Shown here piece after piece: positions 46,984 to 54,717 of a stretch of 64,000 nucleotides of DNA. Source of the stretch: Parvularcula bermudensis HTCC2503. Its GTDB lineage: Bacteria > Pseudomonadota > Alphaproteobacteria > Caulobacterales > Parvularculaceae. The stretch is taken from NCBI RefSeq assembly GCF_000152825.2, contig NC_014414.1, positions 2,830,501-2,894,500 on the forward strand. The letters are read 5' to 3'. The notes under the pieces are model-generated. The model made no database searches. It saw only the letters and a program-made list of their open reading frames with translations, and was not told where the DNA came from. Numbering within the stretch: the stretch's first letter is position 1; every line of letters starts with the position of its first letter. Made by a program: the position numbers and the translations under genes.

Positions 46984-47601
46984 ATGACTGTGGAGCCGAA
47001 CCTCCCCGGCAAAAAAATCGGTTCAGCTTTCACGCGGACCGTCGCCTTGGTGGCAGGCCTCAACCTTGGCTATTTCTTCATCGAGATCATCGTGGCGCTC
47101 AGGCATGGCTCGGTGTCCCTCTTTGCTGACGGGATCGACTTTTTCGAGGACACCTCCATCAATGTGCTGATCTTGCTCGCATTGTTCCTCGGCGCGGGCT
47201 TCCGGCGGAGAGCCGGTTACGTTCTCGCAGCATTGATCCTCGTGCCAGGGCTCGCGGCCCTGGTCGCCGCAGTCATGAAAGTCGTTGACCCCGTCATTCC
47301 ATCGGGCGAGGCTCTCGGCCTCACCGCCGCGGGTGCGCTCCTTGTCAACACGCTGTGTGCCCTGCTGCTTGTCCGCTTTCGCAAAAGGAAGGGGGCGCTG
47401 GCGAAGGCCGCCTTTCTCTCCGCGCGCAACGACGTGGCAGCCAATGCCGCAATCATCGGGGCAGGGATCATCACCGCGCTTCATCCGTCGATCTGGCCCG
47501 ACCTGATCGTGGGCGCCGGAATTTTCGTGATGAATCTCGATGCAGCCGGGGAGGTCCTGGAGGCCGCGCGGCGGCCGGAAACGACGCCCCCCGAAGCATA
47601 G
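46984..47601 (+). CDS. CDF-like cation transporter lacking the His metal motif
   Basis: The 205-residue protein has six membrane helices of the CDF type but no C-terminal cytoplasmic domain. TM2 has ADGIDFFEDTSIN, so HxxxD is replaced by DxxxD. TM5 has SARNDVAANAAII (NDxxxN). The ATG is next to the phosphatase stop (TGACATG). The same unusual motifs occur in the protein at 49573. It may prefer a different ion from Zn; this is inference. Confidence 0.75.
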   Translation: MTVEPNLPGKKIGSAFTRTVALVAGLNLGYFFIEIIVALRHGSVSLFADGIDFFEDTSINVLILLALFLGAGFRRRAGYVLAALILVPGLAALVAAVMKVVDPVIPSGEALGLTAAGALLVNTLCALLLVRFRKRKGALAKAAFLSARNDVAANAAIIGAGIITALHPSIWPDLIVGAGIFVMNLDAAGEVLEAARRPETTPPEA

Positions 47602-47630
47602 GCAGACCCTGTCACCGGACAGACCACCAT

Positions 47631-48249
47631 ATGTTCAATTGGATCACCGCCTTCATCGAGCGCAGCGGTTATTTCGGCGTTGCCCTGTTGATTTTCACCG
47701 AAAACGTTTTCCCACCGATCCCGTCGGAACTGATCGTGCCGCTTGAAGGGTTCAACGCCGCTCAGGATCAGATGAGCCTGATCCTCGCCATTCTCGCCGG
47801 ATCGGTGGGTTTGTTCGCCGGTGCCATCTTGTGGTACTATCTGGGGAAGAGGATCGGAGCAGACAGGCTCAAGCGACGGGCGGCGAAACACGGCCGCTGG
47901 TTCACCATGACGCCGGTCGAGTTCGATCAGGCCTGCGCCTGGTTTTCCCGTCACGGAGACAAAGCCGTCATGATCGGACGTCTTAATTCCTGCCGTTCGC
48001 ACACTGATTTCTGTTCCAGCCGGCATCACGAACATGTCGCCGCGCCGCTTCTATCTATATACGGCCACCGGAACGTTCGCCTGGACCGCGTTTCTCACGC
48101 TTGTCGGTTTCTGGCTGGGCGAGAACTATGACGCCGTCGAGGCCTGGATCAATCCGGTCTCGAACGTCATCGCAGCAGGGCTTGCCGGATGGTATCTCTA
48201 CCGCGTCGCGACCTTCCAACGACGCGTCAGAGGCTCCTCTGCCCAGTGA
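47631..48249 (+). pseudogene. Frameshifted DedA-family membrane protein
   Basis: The first 121 codons encode a DedA-like start (FIERSGYFGVALLIFTENVFPPIPSE; GAILWYYLGKRIG) up to AVMIGRL. One extra A in CTTAATT at about 47994 then shifts the frame. Removing it restores IPAVRTLISVPAGITNMSPRRFYLYT and the rest to a TGA at 48247-48249, about 205 residues in total. DedA proteins are flippases or transporters supporting the membrane potential. It is either a real inactivation or a sequencing error. Confidence 0.85.
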
Positions 48250-48616
48250 CAGGACTTCTGCTCCACGAAACCCCAACCTGGACAATCGGCTCGTGTCAGC
48301 GGACACTCGCAGAGCAAACCGAGCCGAGAAACTCCTGCGCTCGGACCGGCCCGACCGATGGGCCTCGACGCAGGTGATCGGCGAATTCGCTGTCAGTCTC
48401 CATCGCAAGGCGGGGCTCCACGGGTCGGAGATCCGCGTTCACAACGAGACGATCCGCCTCATCTGCATCGTCGAGGCGAGCGATGGCAGTGTTGTGGGCG
48501 CCCGGATAATCGCCGTCGCCCTCCGTTGTCGCGCGACGAACCTCTATTCGGAGGATTTGCAGCATGGACGGGACGTGGCAGGGCTTAGGATCGAAATTCC
48601 GTTTGCGGACAAGTGA
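48250..48616 (+). pseudogene. Decayed PIN-domain toxin gene
   Basis: An open frame reads SADTRRANRAEKLLRS, then STQVIGEFAVSLHRKAGL, and ends NLYSEDLQHGRDVAGLRIEIPF, all PIN/VapC features. The N-terminal catalytic Asp region is scrambled (PNLDNRLVSAD). About 20 residues including the SWWDA motif are deleted between VEASDG and VALRCRA. The protein cannot be an active RNase. Its ending is closely similar to the fragment at 1-239. Confidence 0.8.
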
Positions 48617-48649
48617 CGACGGCAAGCCCCTTCTCGCTCGGCGAGGGAA

Positions 48650-49576
48650 TTACGATTTCGCTTCGTCCTGATGCCCGAAAAGCTGGGCGTCCCGATGGGC
48701 CCGGTTCTGATGCTCGAACTCGAGGGTCGAGTGGCCGATTCCGAAATCGTTCCGCAGGCGTTGCTTGATGGTCCGCTTGATTTCCGCTAGACGGGGCCAG
48801 CCGTCCTCGGTTAGGACCACATGGGTATCGAGCGCGGCCTCGTGCTCCTGCATCTGCCACAGATGCACATGATGGAGGTCGGCGACCCCCTCGATCTGGC
48901 TGAGGCGGGCAATGACCTTGTTGCCATCGAGATCGGGCGGGCTGCCGAGCATCAGGGTGCGGATGGGGCTGCCGATCTCCTTGAAGGACAGATAGAGAAT
49001 GTAGCCCGCAATCAGCAGCGTGACGAGGGGATCGATCAGACGCCAGTCGTAGAGCAGGATCGCAGTACCGCCGATGATCACCGCGACCGACGCCAGCGCA
49101 TCGGAGAGGTTGTGCAGGAACAACGCCCGGATATTGGCGCTGCCTTTCTGCATCGACCAGGTGAGCCAGGCGGTCAGCGTGTCGATGACCAGCGCGAGAC
49201 CACCAAGGGCGACGACCGTCCATCCTCCCACCTCGGGCGGGTCGACCATCCGCATGACACCCTCATAAACCAGATAGATCCCGACAATAATCAAAGAGGT
49301 GTAGTTGATCAGCGCTGCGACGATCTCGATACGGCCATAGCCGAACGTCATCCGTTCGTCGGCGGGCCTCCGTGCAATCTTGCGGGCGGCGAAGGCGATC
49401 ACCAGCGACGCCATGTCGGAGAAATTGTGGAGGGCATCGGCGATCAGGGCGAGGCTGCCGGAGAGGATTCCGCCCACGATCTGACCGACGGTCAAAAGCG
49501 CGTTCGCCCAGATGGCGATCGACACCCGCCGGTCGCCGCTTTCGGGGTCGAGATGGGGGTGATCGTGCGCACTCAT
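48650..49576 (-). CDS. CDF cation efflux protein (CzcD/ZitB type)
   Basis: The 308-residue protein has six helices and canonical metal motifs: ADALHNFSD in TM2 and HNLSD in TM5 (HxxxD in both). A C-terminal cytoplasmic domain carries HHVHLWQMQEHEAALDTHVVL. These features mark a Zn/Cd/Co exporter using proton exchange. The N-terminus and C-terminus carry extra His. It starts in an ATGA overlap with the stop of the CDF-like gene at 49573, placing both under the MerR-type promoter. Confidence 0.9.
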   Translation of the reverse strand: MSAHDHPHLDPESGDRRVSIAIWANALLTVGQIVGGILSGSLALIADALHNFSDMASLVIAFAARKIARRPADERMTFGYGRIEIVAALINYTSLIIVGIYLVYEGVMRMVDPPEVGGWTVVALGGLALVIDTLTAWLTWSMQKGSANIRALFLHNLSDALASVAVIIGGTAILLYDWRLIDPLVTLLIAGYILYLSFKEIGSPIRTLMLGSPPDLDGNKVIARLSQIEGVADLHHVHLWQMQEHEAALDTHVVLTEDGWPRLAEIKRTIKQRLRNDFGIGHSTLEFEHQNRAHRDAQLFGHQDEAKS

Positions 49577-50262
49577 CGGCTGGCTCCTCCTTCGTCAGCT
49601 ACGTCGCGCGGCCGAAGTGGTCGGCTGTCCTTTGTTATGGGCCCTGCGCAGCCGGACGGTTGGCCCAGTTCTCCGCGAGCCTGGCCAATGATGGACCGCG
49701 ACGACCACAGAAAGAGGCCGGCAAGGGCCATGGCCATCAAGAGGTCAGGCCATGCCGATCCGGTGAGCTTGACAAGTCCCGCGGCCATGATGACGCCGAC
49801 ATTGCCAGCCGCATCGTTGCGCGAACACAGCCAGACCGAGCGGACATTGGCGTCTCCCTCACGCCACCGCAGCAGCAGGAACAGGCTCGCAAGATTGGCG
49901 GCGAGCGCGAGAAAGCCGATGGCCCCCATGGTGCCGCCTTCGGGCACGGTGCCCTCGAAGAAGCGGCCGATCGCAAGCGCAAGGATGACCATCGCCATCA
50001 CGGCGAGCGTGGCGCCCTTAAAGAGCGACGCCCGCGCCCGGACCACGAGGCTCGACCCGATCACCGCGAGGCTGATGGCGTAGGTTGCGCTGTCACCGGC
50101 GAAATCGAGCGCATCGGCCTTCAGCGCCTGCGACTGCGCCGCAAACCCGGCTGCCATCTCGACGAGAAACATCACGGCATTGATGGCGATGATCCCAAGC
50201 AGGACGCGCCGATAGGCGGGCGATGCGCCGTCAAAATTCTGGGGGCCGCAGCAATCGGACAT
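49573..50262 (-). CDS. CDF-like transporter with DxxxD and NDxxxN motifs
   Basis: The 229-residue protein starts MSDCCGPQNFDG (a possible metal-binding CC) and has six CDF-type helices. TM2 is ADALDFAGDSATY (DxxxD) and TM5 is CSRNDAAGNVGV (NDxxxN). The C-terminal cation-binding domain is replaced by a short Arg/Gly tail. It is the first gene downstream of the MerR-type promoter and overlaps the canonical CDF gene by four bases, implying a shared metal response. Confidence 0.8.
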   Translation of the reverse strand: MSDCCGPQNFDGASPAYRRVLLGIIAINAVMFLVEMAAGFAAQSQALKADALDFAGDSATYAISLAVIGSSLVVRARASLFKGATLAVMAMVILALAIGRFFEGTVPEGGTMGAIGFLALAANLASLFLLLRWREGDANVRSVWLCSRNDAAGNVGVIMAAGLVKLTGSAWPDLLMAMALAGLFLWSSRSIIGQARGELGQPSGCAGPITKDSRPLRPRDVADEGGASR

Positions 50263-50302
50263 CCGCCAAACTCCTCACCGTTGAAGGGCGGCGTCCTAAG
50301 CC

Positions 50303-50317
50303 CTACAGTCTCTGTAG
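50303..50317. promoter_or_regulatory. MerR-family operator/promoter for the divergent CDF genes
   Basis: CTACAG-TCT-CTGTAG is a perfect dyad. Read on the minus strand, it lies between TTGCCT (-35) and TAGGAC (-10) with a 19-base spacer. That overlong spacing with a central dyad is typical of MerR-activated promoters. It drives the genes starting at 50262 and lies 20 bases before the regulator's own start on the other strand. Confidence 0.75.
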
Positions 50318-50336
50318 AGGCAAGCTTGGAGATATC

Positions 50337-50798
50337 ATGGCCGCGAAACGCACGATCGGCGTCCTGTCACGCAAAACGGGGGTGAAGGTCACGACGATCC
50401 GCTTCTACGAACAACGCGGATTGATAGACGATCCCGGTCGCACGCCGAGCGGCCAGCGGGTCTACGGTGCCGACGCCGTCGACCGGCTCAACTTCGTCCG
50501 CCATGCCCGTGACCTCGGCTTCTCCATGGATGCCATCGAGGAGCTGATCGCCCTTCAAACCCGGCCTAGCAGTGATTGCGCCGCGGTCGACGCCATCGCA
50601 AGGCGCCAGCTGGCGGCGGTGCGCGACCGCCTGAATCGGCTCGAAACGCTGGAAGCGGAACTGAAGCGCATGATCGCCTCCTGCGAAGGGGGGTCGGTCG
50701 GGGACTGCACGGTCATGGAAACCCTTGGCGACCATCGTCGCTGTCTGACCGAAGATCACGAGGCCGGTGAGACCGCCAACCCGGCCCGGAAGGGTTGA
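50337..50798 (+). CDS. MerR-family metal-responsive regulator (ZntR/CadR type)
   Basis: The 153-residue protein has the MerR DNA-binding domain (GVLSRKTGVKVTTIRFYEQRGL, RVYGADAVDRLNFVRHARDLGFS), a long dimer helix, and metal-site Cys in SSDCAAVD, IASCEGG, GDCTVM and RRC. The pattern resembles ZntR/CadR/PbrR sensors of Zn, Cd or Pb. ATG 50337 follows GGAG. It is divergent from two CDF genes and its 3' end contains the -35 of a second MerR-type promoter, now split by an IS. Confidence 0.88.
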   Translation: MAAKRTIGVLSRKTGVKVTTIRFYEQRGLIDDPGRTPSGQRVYGADAVDRLNFVRHARDLGFSMDAIEELIALQTRPSSDCAAVDAIARRQLAAVRDRLNRLETLEAELKRMIASCEGGSVGDCTVMETLGDHRRCLTEDHEAGETANPARKG

Positions 50799-50805
50799 CC
50801 CTCTA
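50795..50805 (+). promoter_or_regulatory. Left half of a MerR-type promoter disrupted by an IS
   Basis: TTGACC (50795-50800, overlapping the merR stop codon) is a good -35 and is followed by CTCTA. Joined across the IS (one TA retained) to 51654 onward, it gives the dyad CTCTAG-CGG-CTGTAG and TTACAT with 18 bases between hexamers. The geometry equals that of the intact operator at 50303-50317. Confidence 0.65.
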
Positions 50806-51651
50806 GGTTGGGAACCCAAACAAGCTGCTGATCAGACTTGATTATCTGGGGATGGGATGAGTCTCTTTGCAAGGAGGCCTGCCATGTCGGATTTGTTCTG
50901 GTTGTCGGATGAAGCTTGGGAAGCGTTGGAGCCGCATTTGCCGCGGGGAAAGCCGGGCAAGCCCCGCGTGGACGATCGGCGGGTGATCAGCGGCATCCTT
51001 CGCGTCCTGAAGACAGGTTGTCGCTGGAAGGACTGTCCTTCCGAATACGGTCCATCAACCACGATTTACAATCGTTATAACAGGTGGTCGGGGCGCGGCA
51101 TCTGGCAGCGGATCTTCGCGAAGATGGCGGCCCGGGGTCCCGTACCCGAAGAGCTGTCGATCGACAGCAGTCACGTCAAAGCTCACCGCTCCGCAAGCGG
51201 CGGAAAAGGGGGGAAGAAAATCAGGCGGTCGGCCGCTCGCGCGGCGGCAGAACGACGAAAATCCATGCTCTGGCCGATGATTGCGGCCGACCGGTCGCTT
51301 TCGTCCTGACACCGGGGAACGTCGCCGACATTACCGTCGCCAAGCAGATCGTCGGGGCCGTCACCCCGTCGCAGAGGCTTCTCGCCGACAAAGCTTATGA
51401 CGCTGAACCCTTCCGACTTTGGCTCACGGACCGGGGGACCGAAGCCGTCACCCCCTCCACAGCTTCACGCAAGATCCCCTATCCGCTTGACCGAGCGGCT
51501 TACAAACGACGGAACATCATCGAACGGCTGTTCTGCCGACTGAAGAACTGGCGACGCATCGCGACGAGATACGACCGCCTCGCAAGAAACTATCTCGCCG
51601 CGATCGCTCTCGTTTCCCTCGTCGCCACTTGGATCGAATGAGTCCCCAACC
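50806..51651 (+). mobile_element. IS5-family element (IS427-like group), 846 bp
   Basis: The element has ends GGTTGGGAACCCA (left) and, inverted, GGTTGGGGACTCA (right), flanked by a TA duplication on each side. It holds one transposase in two frames, as is usual for this IS5 subgroup. The orfB stop codon lies inside the right inverted repeat. Near-perfect ends and intact frames suggest a recent, possibly active element. Confidence 0.85.
50884..51641 (+). CDS. IS5-family transposase in two frames, programmed -1 frameshift
   Basis: Frame A (50884-51309) starts after AAGGAGG and encodes FWLSDEAWEALEPHLPRGKPG, DDRRVISGILRVLKTGCRW and IDSSHVKAH, which supplies the first DDE Asp. Frame B (open 51084-51641) continues with RLLADKAYDAEPF (second Asp) and RNIIERLFCRLKNWRRIATRYDR (Glu motif). 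The join is at the A/G-rich run AAAAGGGGGGAAGAAAA at 51204-51220, where a -1 shift fuses the frames. Both parts seem complete. Confidence 0.88.
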
Positions 51652-51672
51652 TAGCGGCTGTAGAAATTACAT
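51652..51672 (+). promoter_or_regulatory. Right half of the IS-split MerR-type promoter
   Basis: TAGCGGCTGTAG follows the IS directly and carries the CTGTAG arm (51658-51663). TTACAT at 51667-51672 is the likely -10 for the czc genes downstream. The original -35 now lies 850 bases away. No well-spaced replacement -35 was found in the IS end. Confidence 0.6.
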
Positions 51673-51715
51673 CCTTCTTCGTTGTTTTTTTAGACTATTG
51701 CTGTAGGCCAGCTCC

Positions 51716-52063
51716 ATGATTGCCGCCCGCCCGACCCTGCCGGTCTTTCGGATGCTGCTCACCGTCCTTGTGGCGGTGGGTCTGCTGCTAGGACCGTTGA
51801 CGGCGGAGGCGGCGCACGAGGACCCCGAGGCCGTCCATTGCGTCGAGCACCAATGCGCCGCCGATCCGGCCGACCATGCGCCCGATGACGGTCACGAGCA
51901 CCACAAGGCCCATGGCTGCAGCAGCTGTCACCTTCACCTCTATGCATCGTTTCTTGAAGCGCCGCATCAATCGGTCTTCGGCGCGCTGAACCGCCCTCTC
52001 CGGAGCGGCAACGCGCCCCGTCTTGCTGGCCCCGAAGGACCCCTCCGCCCTCCCCGCGTATGA
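51716..52063 (+). CDS. Small secreted Cys/His-rich protein heading the second czc operon
   Basis: The 115-residue protein has a signal peptide (LLTVLVAVGLLLGPLTAEA) and a metal-binding-like region: HCVEHQCAADPADHAPDDGHEHHKAHGCSSCHLHLY. The Cys and His spacing suggests binding of soft or borderline divalent ions. It precedes czcC by 54 bases and parallels the His-rich gene at 34969. It is the first gene after the split promoter. Confidence 0.7.
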   Translation: MIAARPTLPVFRMLLTVLVAVGLLLGPLTAEAAHEDPEAVHCVEHQCAADPADHAPDDGHEHHKAHGCSSCHLHLYASFLEAPHQSVFGALNRPLRSGNAPRLAGPEGPLRPPRV

Positions 52064-52117
52064 CCTGATACTTTGCCTTACGGCACGTCTTCTGGTCATT
52101 AACGCGAAGGAATACCC

Positions 52118-53452
52118 ATGAACACCCGACATCTGAGCGGGGCCGCCCTGGCGGTCCTCGCGAGCCTGTCCGCCGCTAACGCGGCCGCACAGACGCTTTG
52201 CCCCCTATCGGAGGAGCTGCGGCTACTCGAAGACAGGGCGGCCCCTTACACGCTCGACGCGGCTCTTGCCGCGATCCGGGACGCCTCGCCCGAGGTGCAG
52301 TCAGCGGCGCTCGAAGCCGTCGCGCGGCGTTACGAGGCGCAGCAGGCCAGCCTTTGGACGAACCCCGTCGTCTCGGTCGAGGCCGAGAACTTCTACGGTG
52401 ACGCGTTCGGCAGCGCGAACCCTCTTTCGGGCTACGACTTCGCCGAGACGACCGTGTCGATCGGACAGACCTTCCGGCTCGGCGGCAAGCGGCGGCTTGA
52501 GCGCCGCGCGGCCCTCGCGCGGACCGCTTTGGCCGAGGCTGACAGGGACGCGACGCTGCGCGCGCTGCAGCGCGAAGCGGCGGCGATTTTCTACGAGCTA
52601 GCCGCCGCGCAGGAAGGTGCGCAGCTGGCGGCCGAAGCCGCCAGGTTGTCGAACGAACTCGCCGATGCTGTCCGCGCGCGGGTCGACGCCGGCAAGTCCC
52701 CGAGGACGGCCCTCGACAGGGCCATCGCGGCGCAGGCCGATGCGCGGGCCGCTGCGGCGGCTTCTGCCGCGCAGGCAGAGCAACTCGCCTACGCGCTGGG
52801 CTCGTTCTGGGGACGCCGCGATCCGGTCGAGATCGCCGGGGCGAGCCTCTTCGCCCCCACCGTGCTGCCGTCCGCCGAGCTGGTCGCGAACCAGGTCGAG
52901 ACCCATCCCGAGCGGCGGCTGGCCGACGCCCGCCGCGATGCTCGGCTCGCCGAGCGTCGCGCGGCACGCGCGCAGGCCAATCCCGACGTAACGGCGAGCT
53001 TAGGCGTCCGCCGTTTCGAGGCGGACGGGACGGAAGCCCTGGTGGCGGGCGTCAGCCTGCCGTTGCCGCTGTTCGACCGGAACCAAGGCAACATCCGCGC
53101 GGCCTCGACGCGGGCGCGCGGTGCCGCCTACGAGGCTGACGTCACGGCGGCACGCCTTGCAGCGTCGGCTCAGCGTTCGCTCAGCACGGCAGCCATCCTA
53201 GAGACCCGCCGTGCCGCGCTGGTCGACGACGCCTTGCCCGCCGCCAGGAGAGCCGCCGAGGCCGCGCGCACCGGCTACCGGGCCGGCAAGTTCGACCTCA
53301 CCACGGCGCTCGCCGCGCAGACCAGCCTCATCACAGTGCAACGCAGCGCCATCACCGCCGCCTTCGCCGCCCGCGACGCGGAAGCCGAAGTCCGCGCCCT
53401 CGCTGCCCTCCCCCCCTTCTCACCGAGCTTCTGTCAGGAGACGGACCGATGA
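52118..53452 (+). CDS. czcC: CzcC-type TolC-family outer-membrane protein
   Basis: The 444-residue protein has a signal peptide (ALAVLASLSAANAAAQ), a YTLDAALAAIRDASPEVQSA start and TolC repeats. Typical turns are ETTVSIGQTFRLGGKRRLER and VSLPLPLFDRNQGNIRAA, which are characteristic of CzcC. It overlaps czcB by four bases. It is distinct in sequence from the czcC at 33606. Confidence 0.9.
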   Translation: MNTRHLSGAALAVLASLSAANAAAQTLCPLSEELRLLEDRAAPYTLDAALAAIRDASPEVQSAALEAVARRYEAQQASLWTNPVVSVEAENFYGDAFGSANPLSGYDFAETTVSIGQTFRLGGKRRLERRAALARTALAEADRDATLRALQREAAAIFYELAAAQEGAQLAAEAARLSNELADAVRARVDAGKSPRTALDRAIAAQADARAAAAASAAQAEQLAYALGSFWGRRDPVEIAGASLFAPTVLPSAELVANQVETHPERRLADARRDARLAERRAARAQANPDVTASLGVRRFEADGTEALVAGVSLPLPLFDRNQGNIRAASTRARGAAYEADVTAARLAASAQRSLSTAAILETRRAALVDDALPAARRAAEAARTGYRAGKFDLTTALAAQTSLITVQRSAITAAFAARDAEAEVRALAALPPFSPSFCQETDR

Positions 53453-54672
53453 ACATCTACAAGACGATCAGCCTGCTGGCGCTCGCCGCCTCCCTCGCCG
53501 CCTGCGGCGCGGAGGGCGAGGAAGACCTTCGCCCATCCCAGCAATCAGAAGCCGTGACCGACGATCATGGCGACGAGGGCGAGCACGGTGACGAAGAAGG
53601 CGACACCGTCGAGCTATCCGCTGAAGACGCATCCGCTCTTGGCATCCAGCTCGCGACGGCGGGGCGGACGGTTATCGGCGGTGAGACCGATCTGCCGGCA
53701 GAGCTGTCCTTCGCGGCGGACAAGATCGCGACGATCGCGCCGCGCGTCGGCGGCGTCGTCCGCTCGCTGGATGCGACCGAGGGCGACCTCGTCGAGGCGG
53801 GGCAGGTTCTCGCCGTGCTCGACAGCGGACGCCTCGCGACGCTCATGTCGGACTACCATAGTGCCCGGGCCGCCGAACGCTACGCTCGGGCCACGCTCGA
53901 GCGTGAGAGCGGTCTGCGCGATCAGGGCATCACGTCGGAATCGGAGTTCGCGCAGGCGCGTCAGGAAGCGACCATGGCCGTCGCACGGCGCGAGGCCGCC
54001 GAGACGGCGCTTCATGCGGCGGGCATCGACCACGAAGCGATCGAAACGGCACAGGCGGGCGCGGACGGCGCAGCGGGGCGCTACAGGATTACCGCGCCCA
54101 TTGCAGGCCGCGTCATCGAACGGCGGCTCTCGCTCGGCCAGTCCGTCCAGGCAGGGGAAGATGGAGGCTCGCCGGCCTTCGTCGTCGCCGACGACAGCGT
54201 CGTTTGGGCCGACGTGCAGGTCTACGCCGCCGATCTCGGCGCCGTCCGGTCCGGTCAGACGGTTATCTTGAAAGGCGAGTCGGGCGCCGCCATCGCCGAG
54301 GGCGAGGTTGCCTTCGTGACCCCGCAATTGGCGGAAGGATCGCGCACGGCGACGGCCAGGGTGGTGCTAGACAACCCGGAGGGGCTTTTGCGCCCAGGCC
54401 AGTTCGTCACGGCGAGCATCGCGACCGGAACGGACGGCGAGACGCTGACCGTGCCCAAGGGCGCCGTCGTGGTCTTCGAAGGCCAGGACGTCGTCTTCAC
54501 CCGCAGCGAGCACGGCTTCGCGCCCGTTCCCGTCGAGACCGGACGGCAGGTCGGGGACCGGCTCGAGATCGTATCAGGCCTCGCCGCCGGCGACCGGTTC
54601 GTTACCGAAGGCGCGTTCACCCTCAAAGCAGAGCTGGAGAAGGACGCATTCGGCGACGGTCACGGTCACTGA
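53449..54672 (+). CDS. czcB: CzcB-type adaptor lipoprotein
   Basis: The 407-residue protein has a lipobox (SLAACG), an acidic/His-rich N-terminal region (DDHGDEGEHGDEEGD) and lipoyl halves (TIAPRVGGVVRSLDATEGD; RITAPIAGRVIERRL). A coiled-coil hairpin lies between the halves and a beta-barrel domain follows. It ends in GDGHGH, a potential metal contact. It overlaps czcC and precedes the RND gene by 45 bases. Confidence 0.92.
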   Translation: MNIYKTISLLALAASLAACGAEGEEDLRPSQQSEAVTDDHGDEGEHGDEEGDTVELSAEDASALGIQLATAGRTVIGGETDLPAELSFAADKIATIAPRVGGVVRSLDATEGDLVEAGQVLAVLDSGRLATLMSDYHSARAAERYARATLERESGLRDQGITSESEFAQARQEATMAVARREAAETALHAAGIDHEAIETAQAGADGAAGRYRITAPIAGRVIERRLSLGQSVQAGEDGGSPAFVVADDSVVWADVQVYAADLGAVRSGQTVILKGESGAAIAEGEVAFVTPQLAEGSRTATARVVLDNPEGLLRPGQFVTASIATGTDGETLTVPKGAVVVFEGQDVVFTRSEHGFAPVPVETGRQVGDRLEIVSGLAAGDRFVTEGAFTLKAELEKDAFGDGHGH

Positions 54673-54717
54673 GCCGAGACCCCGAACGCGCACTTTCTCC
54701 TCACTAGGACACACACC

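Noticed and set aside
51629-51672. Hybrid promoter formed by the IS right end and the TTACAT -10
   Set aside because: The nearest TTGGAT-like -35 is about 32 bases from TTACAT, too far for a normal promoter.
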